A stretch of DNA of 57,736 nt from Kordia jejudonensis (lineage in GTDB: Bacteria; Bacteroidota; Bacteroidia; Flavobacteriales; Flavobacteriaceae), in NCBI RefSeq assembly GCF_001005315.1, contig NZ_LBMG01000042.1, positions 1 through 57,736 of the forward strand. The letters run 5' to 3'. The notes under the pieces are model-generated. The model searched no databases. It saw only the letters and a program-made list of their open reading frames with translations, and was not told where the DNA came from. This document shows positions 44,178 through 52,361 of the stretch, one piece after another. Position 1 is the stretch's first letter, and each line of letters begins with the position of its first letter. The position numbers were made by a program, and so were the translations under genes.

Positions 44178-46517
44178 TTAGTATTTGATGACCTTTTTAG
44201 TGATGCTAATATTCGTTTCTGGGTCTAAGATTTTGATGAAATATAAACCAGCTGCCTCACGTTGCATGGACAAGGTGTTTGTGCCAGTTGCAAATGCTCC
44301 TGTTTGTAAACGTTGTCCTGTAATATTTGTAATTTCGTATACTAAGTTTGAAAATCCATTCACAGAAACTGTAAAATCAGTTGCAGATGGATTTGGATAA
44401 ATTCGTAAGTTATTATTCAGCGCTTGTTTACTAACGCTTAGTGGCATGATAACATTGAATAAGTTAGAAGCACTTCCACCGAAATCTCCGTTTCCATTGA
44501 TCAATACATTATTGTCTTGATCTTCCAATCGATATGTTCCTGCTCCGTATAAACAGCAAATTCCGTCTCCGTATGAATCCAAAATGGTAAAAGTATAGCA
44601 TTCATCAAATGTCGTAATTGTTACATCTGTAACTTCATCTGGTTGTGTACCATTAGTTCCTGTCGTAATATAAGGTCCGCCGCTTCCCACAACAGTTCCG
44701 CTAGAATTTTCTAAAGTCCATGTAGTTTCAGCTCCGTAACGGTCAGGTGTAATAATAACTCTGATTGTTGTTGCTTCATAAGTTACAGGAATTGTAAATA
44801 ATCTTGTGTTTGAATCATTACTAGTAGATTGATCAGCATTTCCGTTAGGATTAGCTACAGAAGCATTAAATGCGTGTGCTCCAACACCTGAAACGGCTAT
44901 TGGATTTAGCGTGATATCTTCAAAAGCATCGGTTGCTAAATTTCCTGTCCAGTTGATTGTTGAAGTCGCGCCGCTATCCAATTGGTAAGTAATTGTTGCA
45001 CTTGTTAAAGCCACACTTCCAGCATTTGTAATACGTATGGTTGGTGTAATGGTTCCATCGCATACACTTGTAGGAATGTCTAATACACTAATAGCCGCAT
45101 CAAAATCAAATGTTTGAAGCGGTGGAAATTGTTGCAATGATACTGGATTTGTTCCTGCTGGATCTAACCAAAATTTTAATTGTGCATTGCTTGAAGCACT
45201 AAAATCCCATGATACGCCAAAACGTCCGTACCAATCTTCCTGATTGTTATCATTTGTTCCTGAGCAGGCAGCAAATCCTCCAGATAGTTTTCCAATAACC
45301 AATCCATTTTGATCAAATAAAGGCGATCCAGAAGAACCTGGTTCTGTAACACCTAAATCCCAATCAGCAATTCGCCATATTTCTGTAGATGGATTTCCAT
45401 TAAAGTTAATTGCTTGTCTTACTGCAATATCTTCATCAACACATACTTTTTGAATGTCTCCACTTGGATGATGAATACCAACCGTTAATGATGGTACAGC
45501 AGTTGTTGAACGATTCCAACCTGCCCAAACTACATCTGGACTTCCCGCAAAGAAAGCTGCATCTGTAATTTCAATCAATGCCATGTCAGATTCAGAGTTT
45601 GCAGCTCTTAAAATTCCTCCACTAGCTGTTTGTAAAAAAGAATTGTTTACACTTGGTGCGTTTGTAGCACAGTCAGCAACGGATGCATCACTTGCCCAGT
45701 TGAAACGAAATGCCCAACCAGCAACAGAGCCACCTAAACAGTGATTTGCTGTTAAGAAGTATGGCGTTCCATCGTTGTTTGTATTGTTTACTAAAGATCC
45801 TGTACAAATTCCTGTTCCGCCACCAACAACAATCATACCTACAGATTTTTTTACATCTTCTTTGATATCGTGTGCTGTTGAATTGAATGCCGAAATATCA
45901 CAGTTTACATCTACATTACAAGCTCCAGAATCGTTAATTGCTTCAGGATTTCCGTCTGAACTATGATTTTGTAATGTACGATATCCGTGAATGACATTTC
46001 CAATATTCAAGCGTCCTTGACCTTTAACTTTTTTTGGTTCAAAATATTCAATCCAAATGTTTTCGCCTTGTACCATCCAAGTTCCTAAAATTTCTTCAGG
46101 ACTATTGTGTTCGTGTGTAAAAACATTTAGTATTTCAGAACGATCATCATTATAAATGTATACTTTTCCACCAATAGGAATGTTGTAGCGATCAAAAATT
46201 AAATTCATTGTCAATGCATTCGGAGAAATAAAGTTGATTCTCCAAATACGATCTCCATTAGGTAAGTTATGCCATTTTCCAGCATTGGATAAACCAAAAT
46301 CAACAAAATGATCATAACCAAATCGCCATGGAATTGACTTATCCATATCATTTACCGCGTCTTCTGCTTGTAAAGGTGCCAAATTTGGTCTTGGTAACTC
46401 AATCGGAGTCACTTTTTCAATTTCTGAAAGATTCCAACTTTCGGGTTTTGGACGTAGGTTCTGTGCTGTTGCCTGAAAAATAAAGGCTAGCAAGACTAGA
46501 AGGATAATTTTTTTCAT
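44178..46517 (-). CDS. Secreted trypsin-like protease with T9SS sorting domain
   Basis: 779 residues from the ATG at 46517, which gives the signal peptide MKKIILLVLLAFIFQATAQ; 18 more codons upstream are open. The chymotrypsin-fold catalytic triad is His259 in FLTANHCLGG, Asp311 in SDMALIEI and Ser398 in PGSSGSPLF. The layout resembles lysyl endopeptidases. CARDB-like beta domains follow (about 485-600). The type IX sorting domain is the last 75 residues (RIYPNPSATDFTVSVNG, ending in a KKVIKY tail). Exported across the outer membrane and fixed at the surface or released. It is transcribed alone. Confidence 0.93.
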   Translation of the reverse strand: MKKIILLVLLAFIFQATAQNLRPKPESWNLSEIEKVTPIELPRPNLAPLQAEDAVNDMDKSIPWRFGYDHFVDFGLSNAGKWHNLPNGDRIWRINFISPNALTMNLIFDRYNIPIGGKVYIYNDDRSEILNVFTHEHNSPEEILGTWMVQGENIWIEYFEPKKVKGQGRLNIGNVIHGYRTLQNHSSDGNPEAINDSGACNVDVNCDISAFNSTAHDIKEDVKKSVGMIVVGGGTGICTGSLVNNTNNDGTPYFLTANHCLGGSVAGWAFRFNWASDASVADCATNAPSVNNSFLQTASGGILRAANSESDMALIEITDAAFFAGSPDVVWAGWNRSTTAVPSLTVGIHHPSGDIQKVCVDEDIAVRQAINFNGNPSTEIWRIADWDLGVTEPGSSGSPLFDQNGLVIGKLSGGFAACSGTNDNNQEDWYGRFGVSWDFSASSNAQLKFWLDPAGTNPVSLQQFPPLQTFDFDAAISVLDIPTSVCDGTITPTIRITNAGSVALTSATITYQLDSGATSTINWTGNLATDAFEDITLNPIAVSGVGAHAFNASVANPNGNADQSTSNDSNTRLFTIPVTYEATTIRVIITPDRYGAETTWTLENSSGTVVGSGGPYITTGTNGTQPDEVTDVTITTFDECYTFTILDSYGDGICCLYGAGTYRLEDQDNNVLINGNGDFGGSASNLFNVIMPLSVSKQALNNNLRIYPNPSATDFTVSVNGFSNLVYEITNITGQRLQTGAFATGTNTLSMQREAAGLYFIKILDPETNISITKKVIKY

Positions 46518-46712
46518 AGTATTTAGTTCTTGGTTAAATAGTTTTAGTAATTTTTGTCGTGAAATTAACAAAAAAATAACATTATGAATGGATATTTATT
46601 GATTTATAGTGAAATTTGATAGATTTTTCTTAATAATTTTCAATTTTTAACAGATTGATGAATAAAAAAATATATTTGTAATGCTTTTGGAATACTATTT
46701 GAAAAGCACTCA

Positions 46713-46741
46713 TTGTAAAACACCTACCCGTTTTATTTTTA
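46713..46741 (+). promoter_or_regulatory. Candidate promoter of the DUF2059 gene
   Basis: TTG (46713-46715), an 18-base spacer and TATTTTTA (46734-46741) lie only four bases before the ATG, suggesting a leaderless or nearly leaderless transcript. Confidence 0.35.
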
Positions 46742-46745
46742 CACT

Positions 46746-47279
46746 ATGAAAAATTTATGTATTGCCATTTTATTTTTATGCAGTTTACAACACACGGTTG
46801 CACAAACTGATCCGTATGTCGAAAATGTAAAGCATTATTTAGCAATTAATGGAACTCAACAACAATACGAAGGCGCTGTTGACGGAATGTTCACGATGTT
46901 ACGAAAACAATTTGAAGCGTATAAAATTCCAGAAGCAGTTTGGAAAGAGCTAGAAAGTGTGAAAAGTACACAAGTTGATGAAGTAAAAGCTATTTTAGTA
47001 TCCGCTTATAAAGCTTATTTTTCATTGAATGATATCAAAAATATGATTGTTTTTTATGAATCAGCAGCAGCAAAGCAAATGTTGGCAGATACTACAAAAT
47101 TGACCAATGTACAGCGTCAACAAATTGGAAATTTTTACGATTCTGAAACGGGACAAAAAATAATTGCGAGTAAAGATGGTTTGGCAAAAATAGAAGGAGA
47201 AATTTCGATGCAATGGAGTGGCGAATTGTATAAAAGTGTCCTTAATAAATTGGCCGAAAAAGGATATAGTCTTAATTAG
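46746..47279 (+). CDS. Secreted DUF2059-type protein
   Basis: 177 residues with a signal peptide (MKNLCIAILFLCSLQHTVAQ). The mature part is all helical with the DUF2059 pattern, including LVSAYKAYFSLNDIKNMIVF, then YESAAAKQMLADTTKL and GQKIIASKDGL. The family is widespread in Gram-negative bacteria and has no known function. Monocistronic, with terminator at 47308-47342. Confidence 0.85.
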   Translation: MKNLCIAILFLCSLQHTVAQTDPYVENVKHYLAINGTQQQYEGAVDGMFTMLRKQFEAYKIPEAVWKELESVKSTQVDEVKAILVSAYKAYFSLNDIKNMIVFYESAAAKQMLADTTKLTNVQRQQIGNFYDSETGQKIIASKDGLAKIEGEISMQWSGELYKSVLNKLAEKGYSLN

Positions 47280-47307
47280 ATCATAACCTTAGTTATAAAA
47301 TTTAGAT

Positions 47308-47342
47308 AAAGTTCACTATGATTTTCGAAGTGAACTTTTTTA
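47308..47342. terminator. Terminator between convergent genes
   Basis: A 10-bp perfect stem with AAAGTTCACT arms and an 11-base loop, followed by T run. The right arm reaches the stop of the methyltransferase gene. Confidence 0.8.
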
Positions 47343-48044
47343 TTTTGATAGTTTTGCTAAATAATCATAATGTTCTCCTTCGAGTACGAGTTCACAGTGT
47401 AAACCGCATGCGTGTGCTGCATTTTGCAACGTATTGTAGTCAATATACAACCAATGAAATGGTGCTTCGTGTTCGCCTTTGTAACTTACATAATACAATA
47501 ATTCGCCATAATAATCAGTTTCCGACGGAATCCATTTGCCGCCATCTTCATCTTCGTCAAACATATAAATGATATCAGACGAATCAACCAAAATTTGTCC
47601 ACCATCATTTAGTAACGTTTTTAAATGATGTAAAAAGTTAGATATGTGTTGTAGCTTTCCACACATTCCGGCACCATTCATTAATAAAAGAATCGTGTCA
47701 AAATTTCCAGTAAAATCTAACACATCTGTTTGAATTGCTGTTGAAATTCCTCGAAGTTTACAGGCTTCAATTGCTTTTTCAGAAACATCAATCGCCGTAA
47801 CATCTAAGTTGCGTTCGTTTTGTAAATACAAACTATGACTTCCTGCGCCGCAACCAACATCTAATACGTTTCCTTTAGAGAGTTGTAAAGCCGTTTGTTC
47901 CAATTGTGGCATTTCTTCATACGAACGAAATAAATAGGGAAGAGGCAACGAATCTTCTTCAGAAATCGATGTGGCCGTGACTAAATCTTCTGTATAATTT
48001 CCTTGCTGATAATCTAAAATGGCTTTTCCGAATAAATCTTTCAT
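47340..48044 (-). CDS. SAM-dependent methyltransferase
   Basis: 234 residues, Rossmann class I. The SAM-binding loop is VLDVGCGAGSHSLYL, followed by the acidic end of strand 2 in VTAIDVSEKAIEACKL, then QTDVLDF and the FDTILLLMNGAGM segment. No other domain, so a small-molecule methyltransferase is likely. The acceptor is unknown. Its stop lies within the T-rich side of the shared terminator. Confidence 0.88.
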   Translation of the reverse strand: MKDLFGKAILDYQQGNYTEDLVTATSISEEDSLPLPYLFRSYEEMPQLEQTALQLSKGNVLDVGCGAGSHSLYLQNERNLDVTAIDVSEKAIEACKLRGISTAIQTDVLDFTGNFDTILLLMNGAGMCGKLQHISNFLHHLKTLLNDGGQILVDSSDIIYMFDEDEDGGKWIPSETDYYGELLYYVSYKGEHEAPFHWLYIDYNTLQNAAHACGLHCELVLEGEHYDYLAKLSK

Positions 48045-48107
48045 GAATCTAAAATGTTGCTCGCGAGCAAAAGTACATCAAGTAATTGATATTTAATCGA
48101 AAGACCC

Positions 48108-48147
48108 AAAAAAAGCAACGATTCATACATTGTATTCCTCGTTGCTT
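48108..48147 (-). terminator. Terminator-like hairpin without a gene in front
   Basis: On the minus strand AAGCAACGA pairs with TCGTTGCTT over a 17-base loop, followed by T7. It is upstream of the methyltransferase gene, and no minus-strand gene lies before it, so it may end a short RNA. Confidence 0.5.
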
Positions 48148-48154
48148 CCGTGTT

Positions 48155-48205
48155 AACTATAACCTAAATAATTAACCTATAACCTTAATTTTAACCTATT
48201 TGTGC
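48155..48205 (-). repeat. Short AACCTA-type repeats
   Basis: Four or five imperfect copies of TAACCTA/AACCTTA lie between the orphan terminator and the YkgJ gene. On the minus strand they read as TAGGTTA units in front of the hairpin. Confidence 0.4.
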
Positions 48206-48313
48206 AAGAAAAAGATACACAAACATCAATCTGCTGAATGATTTTTTTATGATATTCAACCTTTAGTTACACAGGAAAAGATTTGTTACCCAACAAAAGC
48301 AAAAAATATCATG

Positions 48314-48321
48314 TACTTTTG
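48314..48321 (+). promoter_or_regulatory. Promoter -7 box of the YkgJ gene
   Basis: TACTTTTG is a perfect TAnnTTTG, 18 bases before the ATG at 48340. It lies downstream of an in-frame TTG at 48283 and so rules that start out. Confidence 0.55.
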
Positions 48322-48339
48322 TCGCAAACTGAAAATTTC

Positions 48340-48846
48340 ATGCAAGATTTTATTGATAAGCTTCCCAAATTGGCAAAAGACGTTGAAGTGGAGAATCGAA
48401 AATTCTTTGATAAGCTCAAAAAGCGAACTCCAAAGAATTTAGATTACATCATGCAAGATTTACATGATGAAGAGTTTGAAAAAACAGATTGTTTGGAATG
48501 TGCGAATTGTTGCAAAACGACAAGTCCTATTTTTACAAATGCTGATATTGCTCGAATTTCCAAGCATTTTAAAATGAAAGAACATCAATTTATAAGTCAG
48601 TTTTTATACTTTGATGAAGACAATCATTATGTGTTACAAAGCGCGCCATGTCACTTTTTAGGCGCCGATAATGAATGTATGATTTATGATGTACGCCCAA
48701 AAGCTTGTCGCGAATATCCGCATACCAATCGTAAAAAGTTTCATAAAATCTCTGAAATTACAATGCAAAATATTGCCATTTGTCCCGCAACCTATAATAT
48801 TATGGAAAAGCTAAAAGCGGTAATTGACACAAAAGCAAAACGTTAA
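48340..48846 (+). CDS. YkgJ-family cysteine cluster protein
   Basis: 168 residues from the ATG at 48340. The cluster starts with DCLECANCCKTTSPIF. PCHFLGADNECMIYDVRPKA follows, then CREYPH and ICPATYNI. These Cys are the presumed zinc or Fe-S ligands of the family (UPF0153/YkgJ), whose role is unknown. Cytoplasmic, no signal peptide. Start chosen from the promoter. Confidence 0.88.
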   Translation: MQDFIDKLPKLAKDVEVENRKFFDKLKKRTPKNLDYIMQDLHDEEFEKTDCLECANCCKTTSPIFTNADIARISKHFKMKEHQFISQFLYFDEDNHYVLQSAPCHFLGADNECMIYDVRPKACREYPHTNRKKFHKISEITMQNIAICPATYNIMEKLKAVIDTKAKR

Positions 48847-48878
48847 TTTGGACTAATTTTTAGAAAAACGTATCTTTA
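48847..48878 (+). promoter_or_regulatory. Promoter of the sterol desaturase gene
   Basis: TTTG (48847-48850), a 20-base spacer and TATCTTTA (48871-48878) form one of the best -33/-7 pairs in the window. It begins directly at the previous stop and supports the TTG start at 48911. Confidence 0.6.
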
Positions 48879-48910
48879 TAAGCTACATAACCTACGAAAT
48901 CAAACCTATT

Positions 48911-49762
48911 TTGGACAGTATCTTAGCATATTTTGAATCAATTCCTTCTTCGCATCGAAGCGCCATTTTAATTGGTGGAATCGCATTTTTTTGGCTTATT
49001 GAATATCTAATTCCGCTATTTCGATTTAACTATAAAAAAGTAAATCATGCAGGAATCAATATCTTTTTTACGCTCACAACTATTATTATTAATTTTTTCT
49101 TGGCCTTTTTATTATTCAAAGCTTCCGAATGGACAGTGACTCATAAATTTGGAATTCTCCAATGGATTGATCTTCAATTTCCAACATTATCTGCTTGGTG
49201 GTATGTGTTACTTGGCGTAGCTTTATTAGACTTTTTTGGCGCTTGGTTGGCGCATTACGTTGAGCATAGAATTCCAGTATTATGGCGTTTTCATTTAGTA
49301 CATCACACAGATACACATGTAGATACGACAACGGCAAATCGTCATCATCCTGGCGAAAGTGTCATTCGTTTTGCATTTACGTTGATTGGAGTAATTATCG
49401 TTGGCGCACCTGTGGCAATTATTATGTTGTATCAATCAATGTCGGTGGTACTTTCTCAGTTTAATCATGCCAATATTAACATTCCCAAAAAACTTGATAC
49501 TTGGTTGAGTTACATTATTGTTTCGCCAAATATGCACAAAGTACATCATCATCATGTGTTGCCATATACAGACACAAATTATGGTAATATATTTTCTATT
49601 TGGGATCGAATATTTCAAACCTTTGCTACAAAAGATCCCGAAACTTTAGTGTACGGCGTTGATACCTATCCACAAGCTGCGGAAAATGCAAACTTGAAAA
49701 GCTTATTAAAAATTCCGTTTAACAAATATCGTCCGCCTACAACGTTGAATGCTGATGAATAA
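48911..49762 (+). CDS. Sterol desaturase / fatty acid hydroxylase family membrane protein
   Basis: 283 residues starting with TTG; no in-frame ATG fits. Four membrane segments are visible. The di-iron histidine boxes are HYVEH (115-119), HLVHH (128-132) with NRHHPGE, and MHKVHHHH in the C-terminal half. Members oxidise or hydroxylate lipids using O2 at the inner membrane. The substrate is unknown; in flavobacteria, hydroxylation of fatty-acid or ornithine/glycine lipids is a possible role. A glycosyltransferase gene follows after 9 bases and is probably co-transcribed. Confidence 0.9.
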   Translation: MDSILAYFESIPSSHRSAILIGGIAFFWLIEYLIPLFRFNYKKVNHAGINIFFTLTTIIINFFLAFLLFKASEWTVTHKFGILQWIDLQFPTLSAWWYVLLGVALLDFFGAWLAHYVEHRIPVLWRFHLVHHTDTHVDTTTANRHHPGESVIRFAFTLIGVIIVGAPVAIIMLYQSMSVVLSQFNHANINIPKKLDTWLSYIIVSPNMHKVHHHHVLPYTDTNYGNIFSIWDRIFQTFATKDPETLVYGVDTYPQAAENANLKSLLKIPFNKYRPPTTLNADE

Positions 49763-49771
49763 TTTTACAAC

Positions 49772-51010
49772 ATGAAACAGCATGTTTTAGTCATTGGTTA
49801 CGTTTGGCCAGAGCCAAATTCGTCCGCCGCAGGAACGCGTATGTTGCAATTATTACACGTATTTCGAGCACAAAATTGGGAAGTTACGTTTGCTTGTCCA
49901 GCAGCTGAAAGTGAATTTGCTGTTGACTTACGTCAGATTGGAATTGCTTCAAAAACTATTCAGATTAATGATTCAGGATTTGACGATTATATACAAAAAT
50001 TGAATCCGTCTATCGTTTTGTTTGATCGTTTCATGATGGAAGAACAATTTGGTTGGCGCGTTGCTGAACATTGTCCAAATGCGTTGCGAATTCTGGATAC
50101 AGAAGACTTGCACAGTTTGCGAAAAGCACGACAGCAAGCCTTGAAAGATGGAAAGGATTTTCATATCGATCAATTAAAAAGTTACAACCTAGCACAACGT
50201 GAAATTGCGAGTATTTTACGCTGTGACATTTCATTACTTATTTCAGAAGTAGAGCGTGATATTTTAATCAATGATTTTAAAATTGACGCTTCTTTATTGT
50301 TATACATTCCATTTATGTTGGAATCGTTATCAAAAGAACACATACAAGCTTTACCAACGTTTGAAGCACGCCAACATTTTGTAACCATTGGAAACTTTTT
50401 GCATGCGCCCAATCGTGATATGGTATTGTATTTAAAAAAAGAAGTTTGGCCAGTTTTACGAAAAAAATTACCCAAAGCCGAAATGCACATATATGGTTCG
50501 TATGCAAAACAAGACAGTTTGCAGTTGCATCAGCCAAAAGAAAAATTCTTTGTACATGGCAGAGCTGAAAGTGCTTCGGAAGTGATTTCAAAAGCTAAAA
50601 TCCTATTAGCGCCATTACGTTTTGGCGCAGGTTTAAAAGGAAAATTTATTGATGGAATGCAAAACGGGACACCTTGTGTAACTACTACTGTTGGAGCAGA
50701 AGGAATGCCTGGAAATTTACCGTGGAACGGAGTTGTTTCTGACGATATAGAAACTTTAGTAAATGAAACAGTAGAATTGTACACAGATAAAAATCGTTGG
50801 TCAACAGCGCAGCAAAATGGTTTTCAAATTCTTTCCAAACGCTATCAAAAAGAAATCTTTCAGCAACAGCTTTTAGACAAAATAGAAACGACTCAAAACA
50901 ATCTTACAACACACAGAACAAATAACTTTTTCGGAAGTATGTTACAGTTACACACTTCAAAAAGCACGAAATATATGTCGCTTTGGATAGAAGCGAAAAA
51001 TAAGGTTTGA
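49772..51010 (+). CDS. Glycosyltransferase, GT4/GT1-like
   Basis: 412 residues with a GT-B fold. The N-terminal GYVWPEPNSSAAGTRMLQLL is a nucleotide-sugar glycosyltransferase pattern. The C-terminal donor site is LAPLRFGAGLKGKFIDGMQN followed by GTPCVTTTVGAEGM. No membrane segment. It transfers a sugar in envelope or exopolysaccharide synthesis; donor and acceptor are unknown. It is the second gene after the desaturase. A run of 13 in-phase heptads begins at its stop codon. Confidence 0.88.
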   Translation: MKQHVLVIGYVWPEPNSSAAGTRMLQLLHVFRAQNWEVTFACPAAESEFAVDLRQIGIASKTIQINDSGFDDYIQKLNPSIVLFDRFMMEEQFGWRVAEHCPNALRILDTEDLHSLRKARQQALKDGKDFHIDQLKSYNLAQREIASILRCDISLLISEVERDILINDFKIDASLLLYIPFMLESLSKEHIQALPTFEARQHFVTIGNFLHAPNRDMVLYLKKEVWPVLRKKLPKAEMHIYGSYAKQDSLQLHQPKEKFFVHGRAESASEVISKAKILLAPLRFGAGLKGKFIDGMQNGTPCVTTTVGAEGMPGNLPWNGVVSDDIETLVNETVELYTDKNRWSTAQQNGFQILSKRYQKEIFQQQLLDKIETTQNNLTTHRTNNFFGSMLQLHTSKSTKYMSLWIEAKNKV

Positions 51011-51100
51011 AATGATAAATATTAAATGCTGAATTTTAAATACAAAAGTGTATTTTTTAGACCCAAGACCCAAGACCCAACACCAAACACCCAAAAACTC
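51010..51100 (+). repeat. Thirteen in-phase heptads after the glycosyltransferase stop
   Basis: Units 1-6 match the degenerate block after ffh, with core AAATGCTGAATT at 51024-51035. Unit 7 is T-rich. Units 8-10 are AGACCCA three times, and 11-13 are C/A-rich variants. The array ends three bases before the stop of the convergent namZ gene. Confidence 0.75.
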
Positions 51101-51102
51101 AA

Positions 51103-52359
51103 TCACTCATACATCAAATACTGCTCGCGAATTTTCTTAAAAGCTTCCAAACCTTCTTGCCAACTTGCTTTAATTTCAGCTTCAGTTAGTCCAGCTTCAA
51201 TTTGTTGTTGTAGTTTATCGGTTCCAGCGAGTTTCCAAAAGAAATTATCTGTATTGAAAAAAGATTTTTTTGGCGCGTGTTGCTGATGTGTTTTGTAAAA
51301 CTCTAACAGCCATTTTAAGTTGATTTCTGACAATCGTTTTTCTTGCGACAAATCGTAACCATGACATTCTTTTCCATTGTTTTTTGGACTTTTTGCTCCA
51401 AAATTTGGCTTTGGTGTAAAGCTATATGTATGTCGTTTCAAGAAATAATCTGGAGTTCCTGCAATTTGAAATTGTTTTTCTGTTCCGCGCCCAATACTTA
51501 CGCGTGTTGCTTCAAGTAGACACAAACTCGGATATAAATTTATAGATTGATCATTCGGTAAATTTGGCGACGGTTTTATGGGTAAACTGTAAAACATATC
51601 ATGTGTGTAGTTTTCAACTTCAACAACAATCAATTCACATTGAACAGCATTTTTTAACCAATTTTCGCCATTGATCATTTTTCCATATTCGCCAATCGTC
51701 ATTCCGTGAACAATTGGAATTGGATGCATTCCTACAAAACTTTTAAACGCCGTTTCTAAAATTGGTCCATCTACATAATGTCCATTCGGATTTGGTCTGT
51801 CTAAAATTAACACGGGAATATTCGCTTCCGCGCAAGCTTCCATTACATAATGTAAAGTAGAAATATAGGTGTAAAAACGTGCGCCAACATCTTGTACATC
51901 AAAAATGACAATATCTAAATTTTCTAATTGTTCGGGATATGGTTTTTTGTTTTTTCCATACAAAGAAACAATGGGTAAACCCGTTTTAATATCTTTTCCA
52001 TGTTTTACGAGTTCGCCAGCATCTGCTTTTCCTCGAAAACCGTGTTCGGGAGAAAAAACCGTTTGTACATTCACGTTCAGTGCTACCAACGAATCTACCA
52101 AATGTGTATATTCGGTATCCGATTTAAAAATTACACTTGTTTGATTGGCAACAATTCCGACGCGTTTATTTTTGAGTTTTGGTAAAAATACGGCTGTTCT
52201 ATTTGCGCCAACTACGATATCTTTTTTCGTTTCTGGAATTACAGTAGCAGCGGTTGCTTCAGATTTCTTTGAGTTTTGTGTTGTATTGGCATCACATCTT
52301 GTAAAAAATCCGATTAATAACAACAATAAAAATGTATTTTTGAAAAAATTATAAACCAT
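51103..52359 (-). CDS. namZ: Exo-beta-N-acetylmuramidase NamZ family (DUF1343)
   Basis: 418 residues. It is a putative lipoprotein: the hydrophobic signal ends FFTRC (Cys22), an atypical lipobox. Family motifs are VGIVANQTSV, VFSPEHGFRGKADAGE, FDVQDVGARFYTY, LDRPNPNG and VHGMTIGEYGKMINGE. NamZ removes terminal MurNAc from peptidoglycan fragments and so belongs to cell-wall recycling. Start codons of this gene and the permease gene on the other strand are only two bases apart, so each promoter lies in the other's coding sequence. Confidence 0.92.
   Translation of the reverse strand: MVYNFFKNTFLLLLLIGFFTRCDANTTQNSKKSEATAATVIPETKKDIVVGANRTAVFLPKLKNKRVGIVANQTSVIFKSDTEYTHLVDSLVALNVNVQTVFSPEHGFRGKADAGELVKHGKDIKTGLPIVSLYGKNKKPYPEQLENLDIVIFDVQDVGARFYTYISTLHYVMEACAEANIPVLILDRPNPNGHYVDGPILETAFKSFVGMHPIPIVHGMTIGEYGKMINGENWLKNAVQCELIVVEVENYTHDMFYSLPIKPSPNLPNDQSINLYPSLCLLEATRVSIGRGTEKQFQIAGTPDYFLKRHTYSFTPKPNFGAKSPKNNGKECHGYDLSQEKRLSEINLKWLLEFYKTHQQHAPKKSFFNTDNFFWKLAGTDKLQQQIEAGLTEAEIKASWQEGLEAFKKIREQYLMYE
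52335..52342 (+). promoter_or_regulatory. Promoter -7 box of the permease gene, inside namZ
   Basis: TATTTTTG is a perfect TAnnTTTG, 19 bases before the TTG start at 52362, a spacing like the other promoters here. It lies within the namZ signal peptide codons. Confidence 0.5.
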
Positions 52360-52361
52360 TC

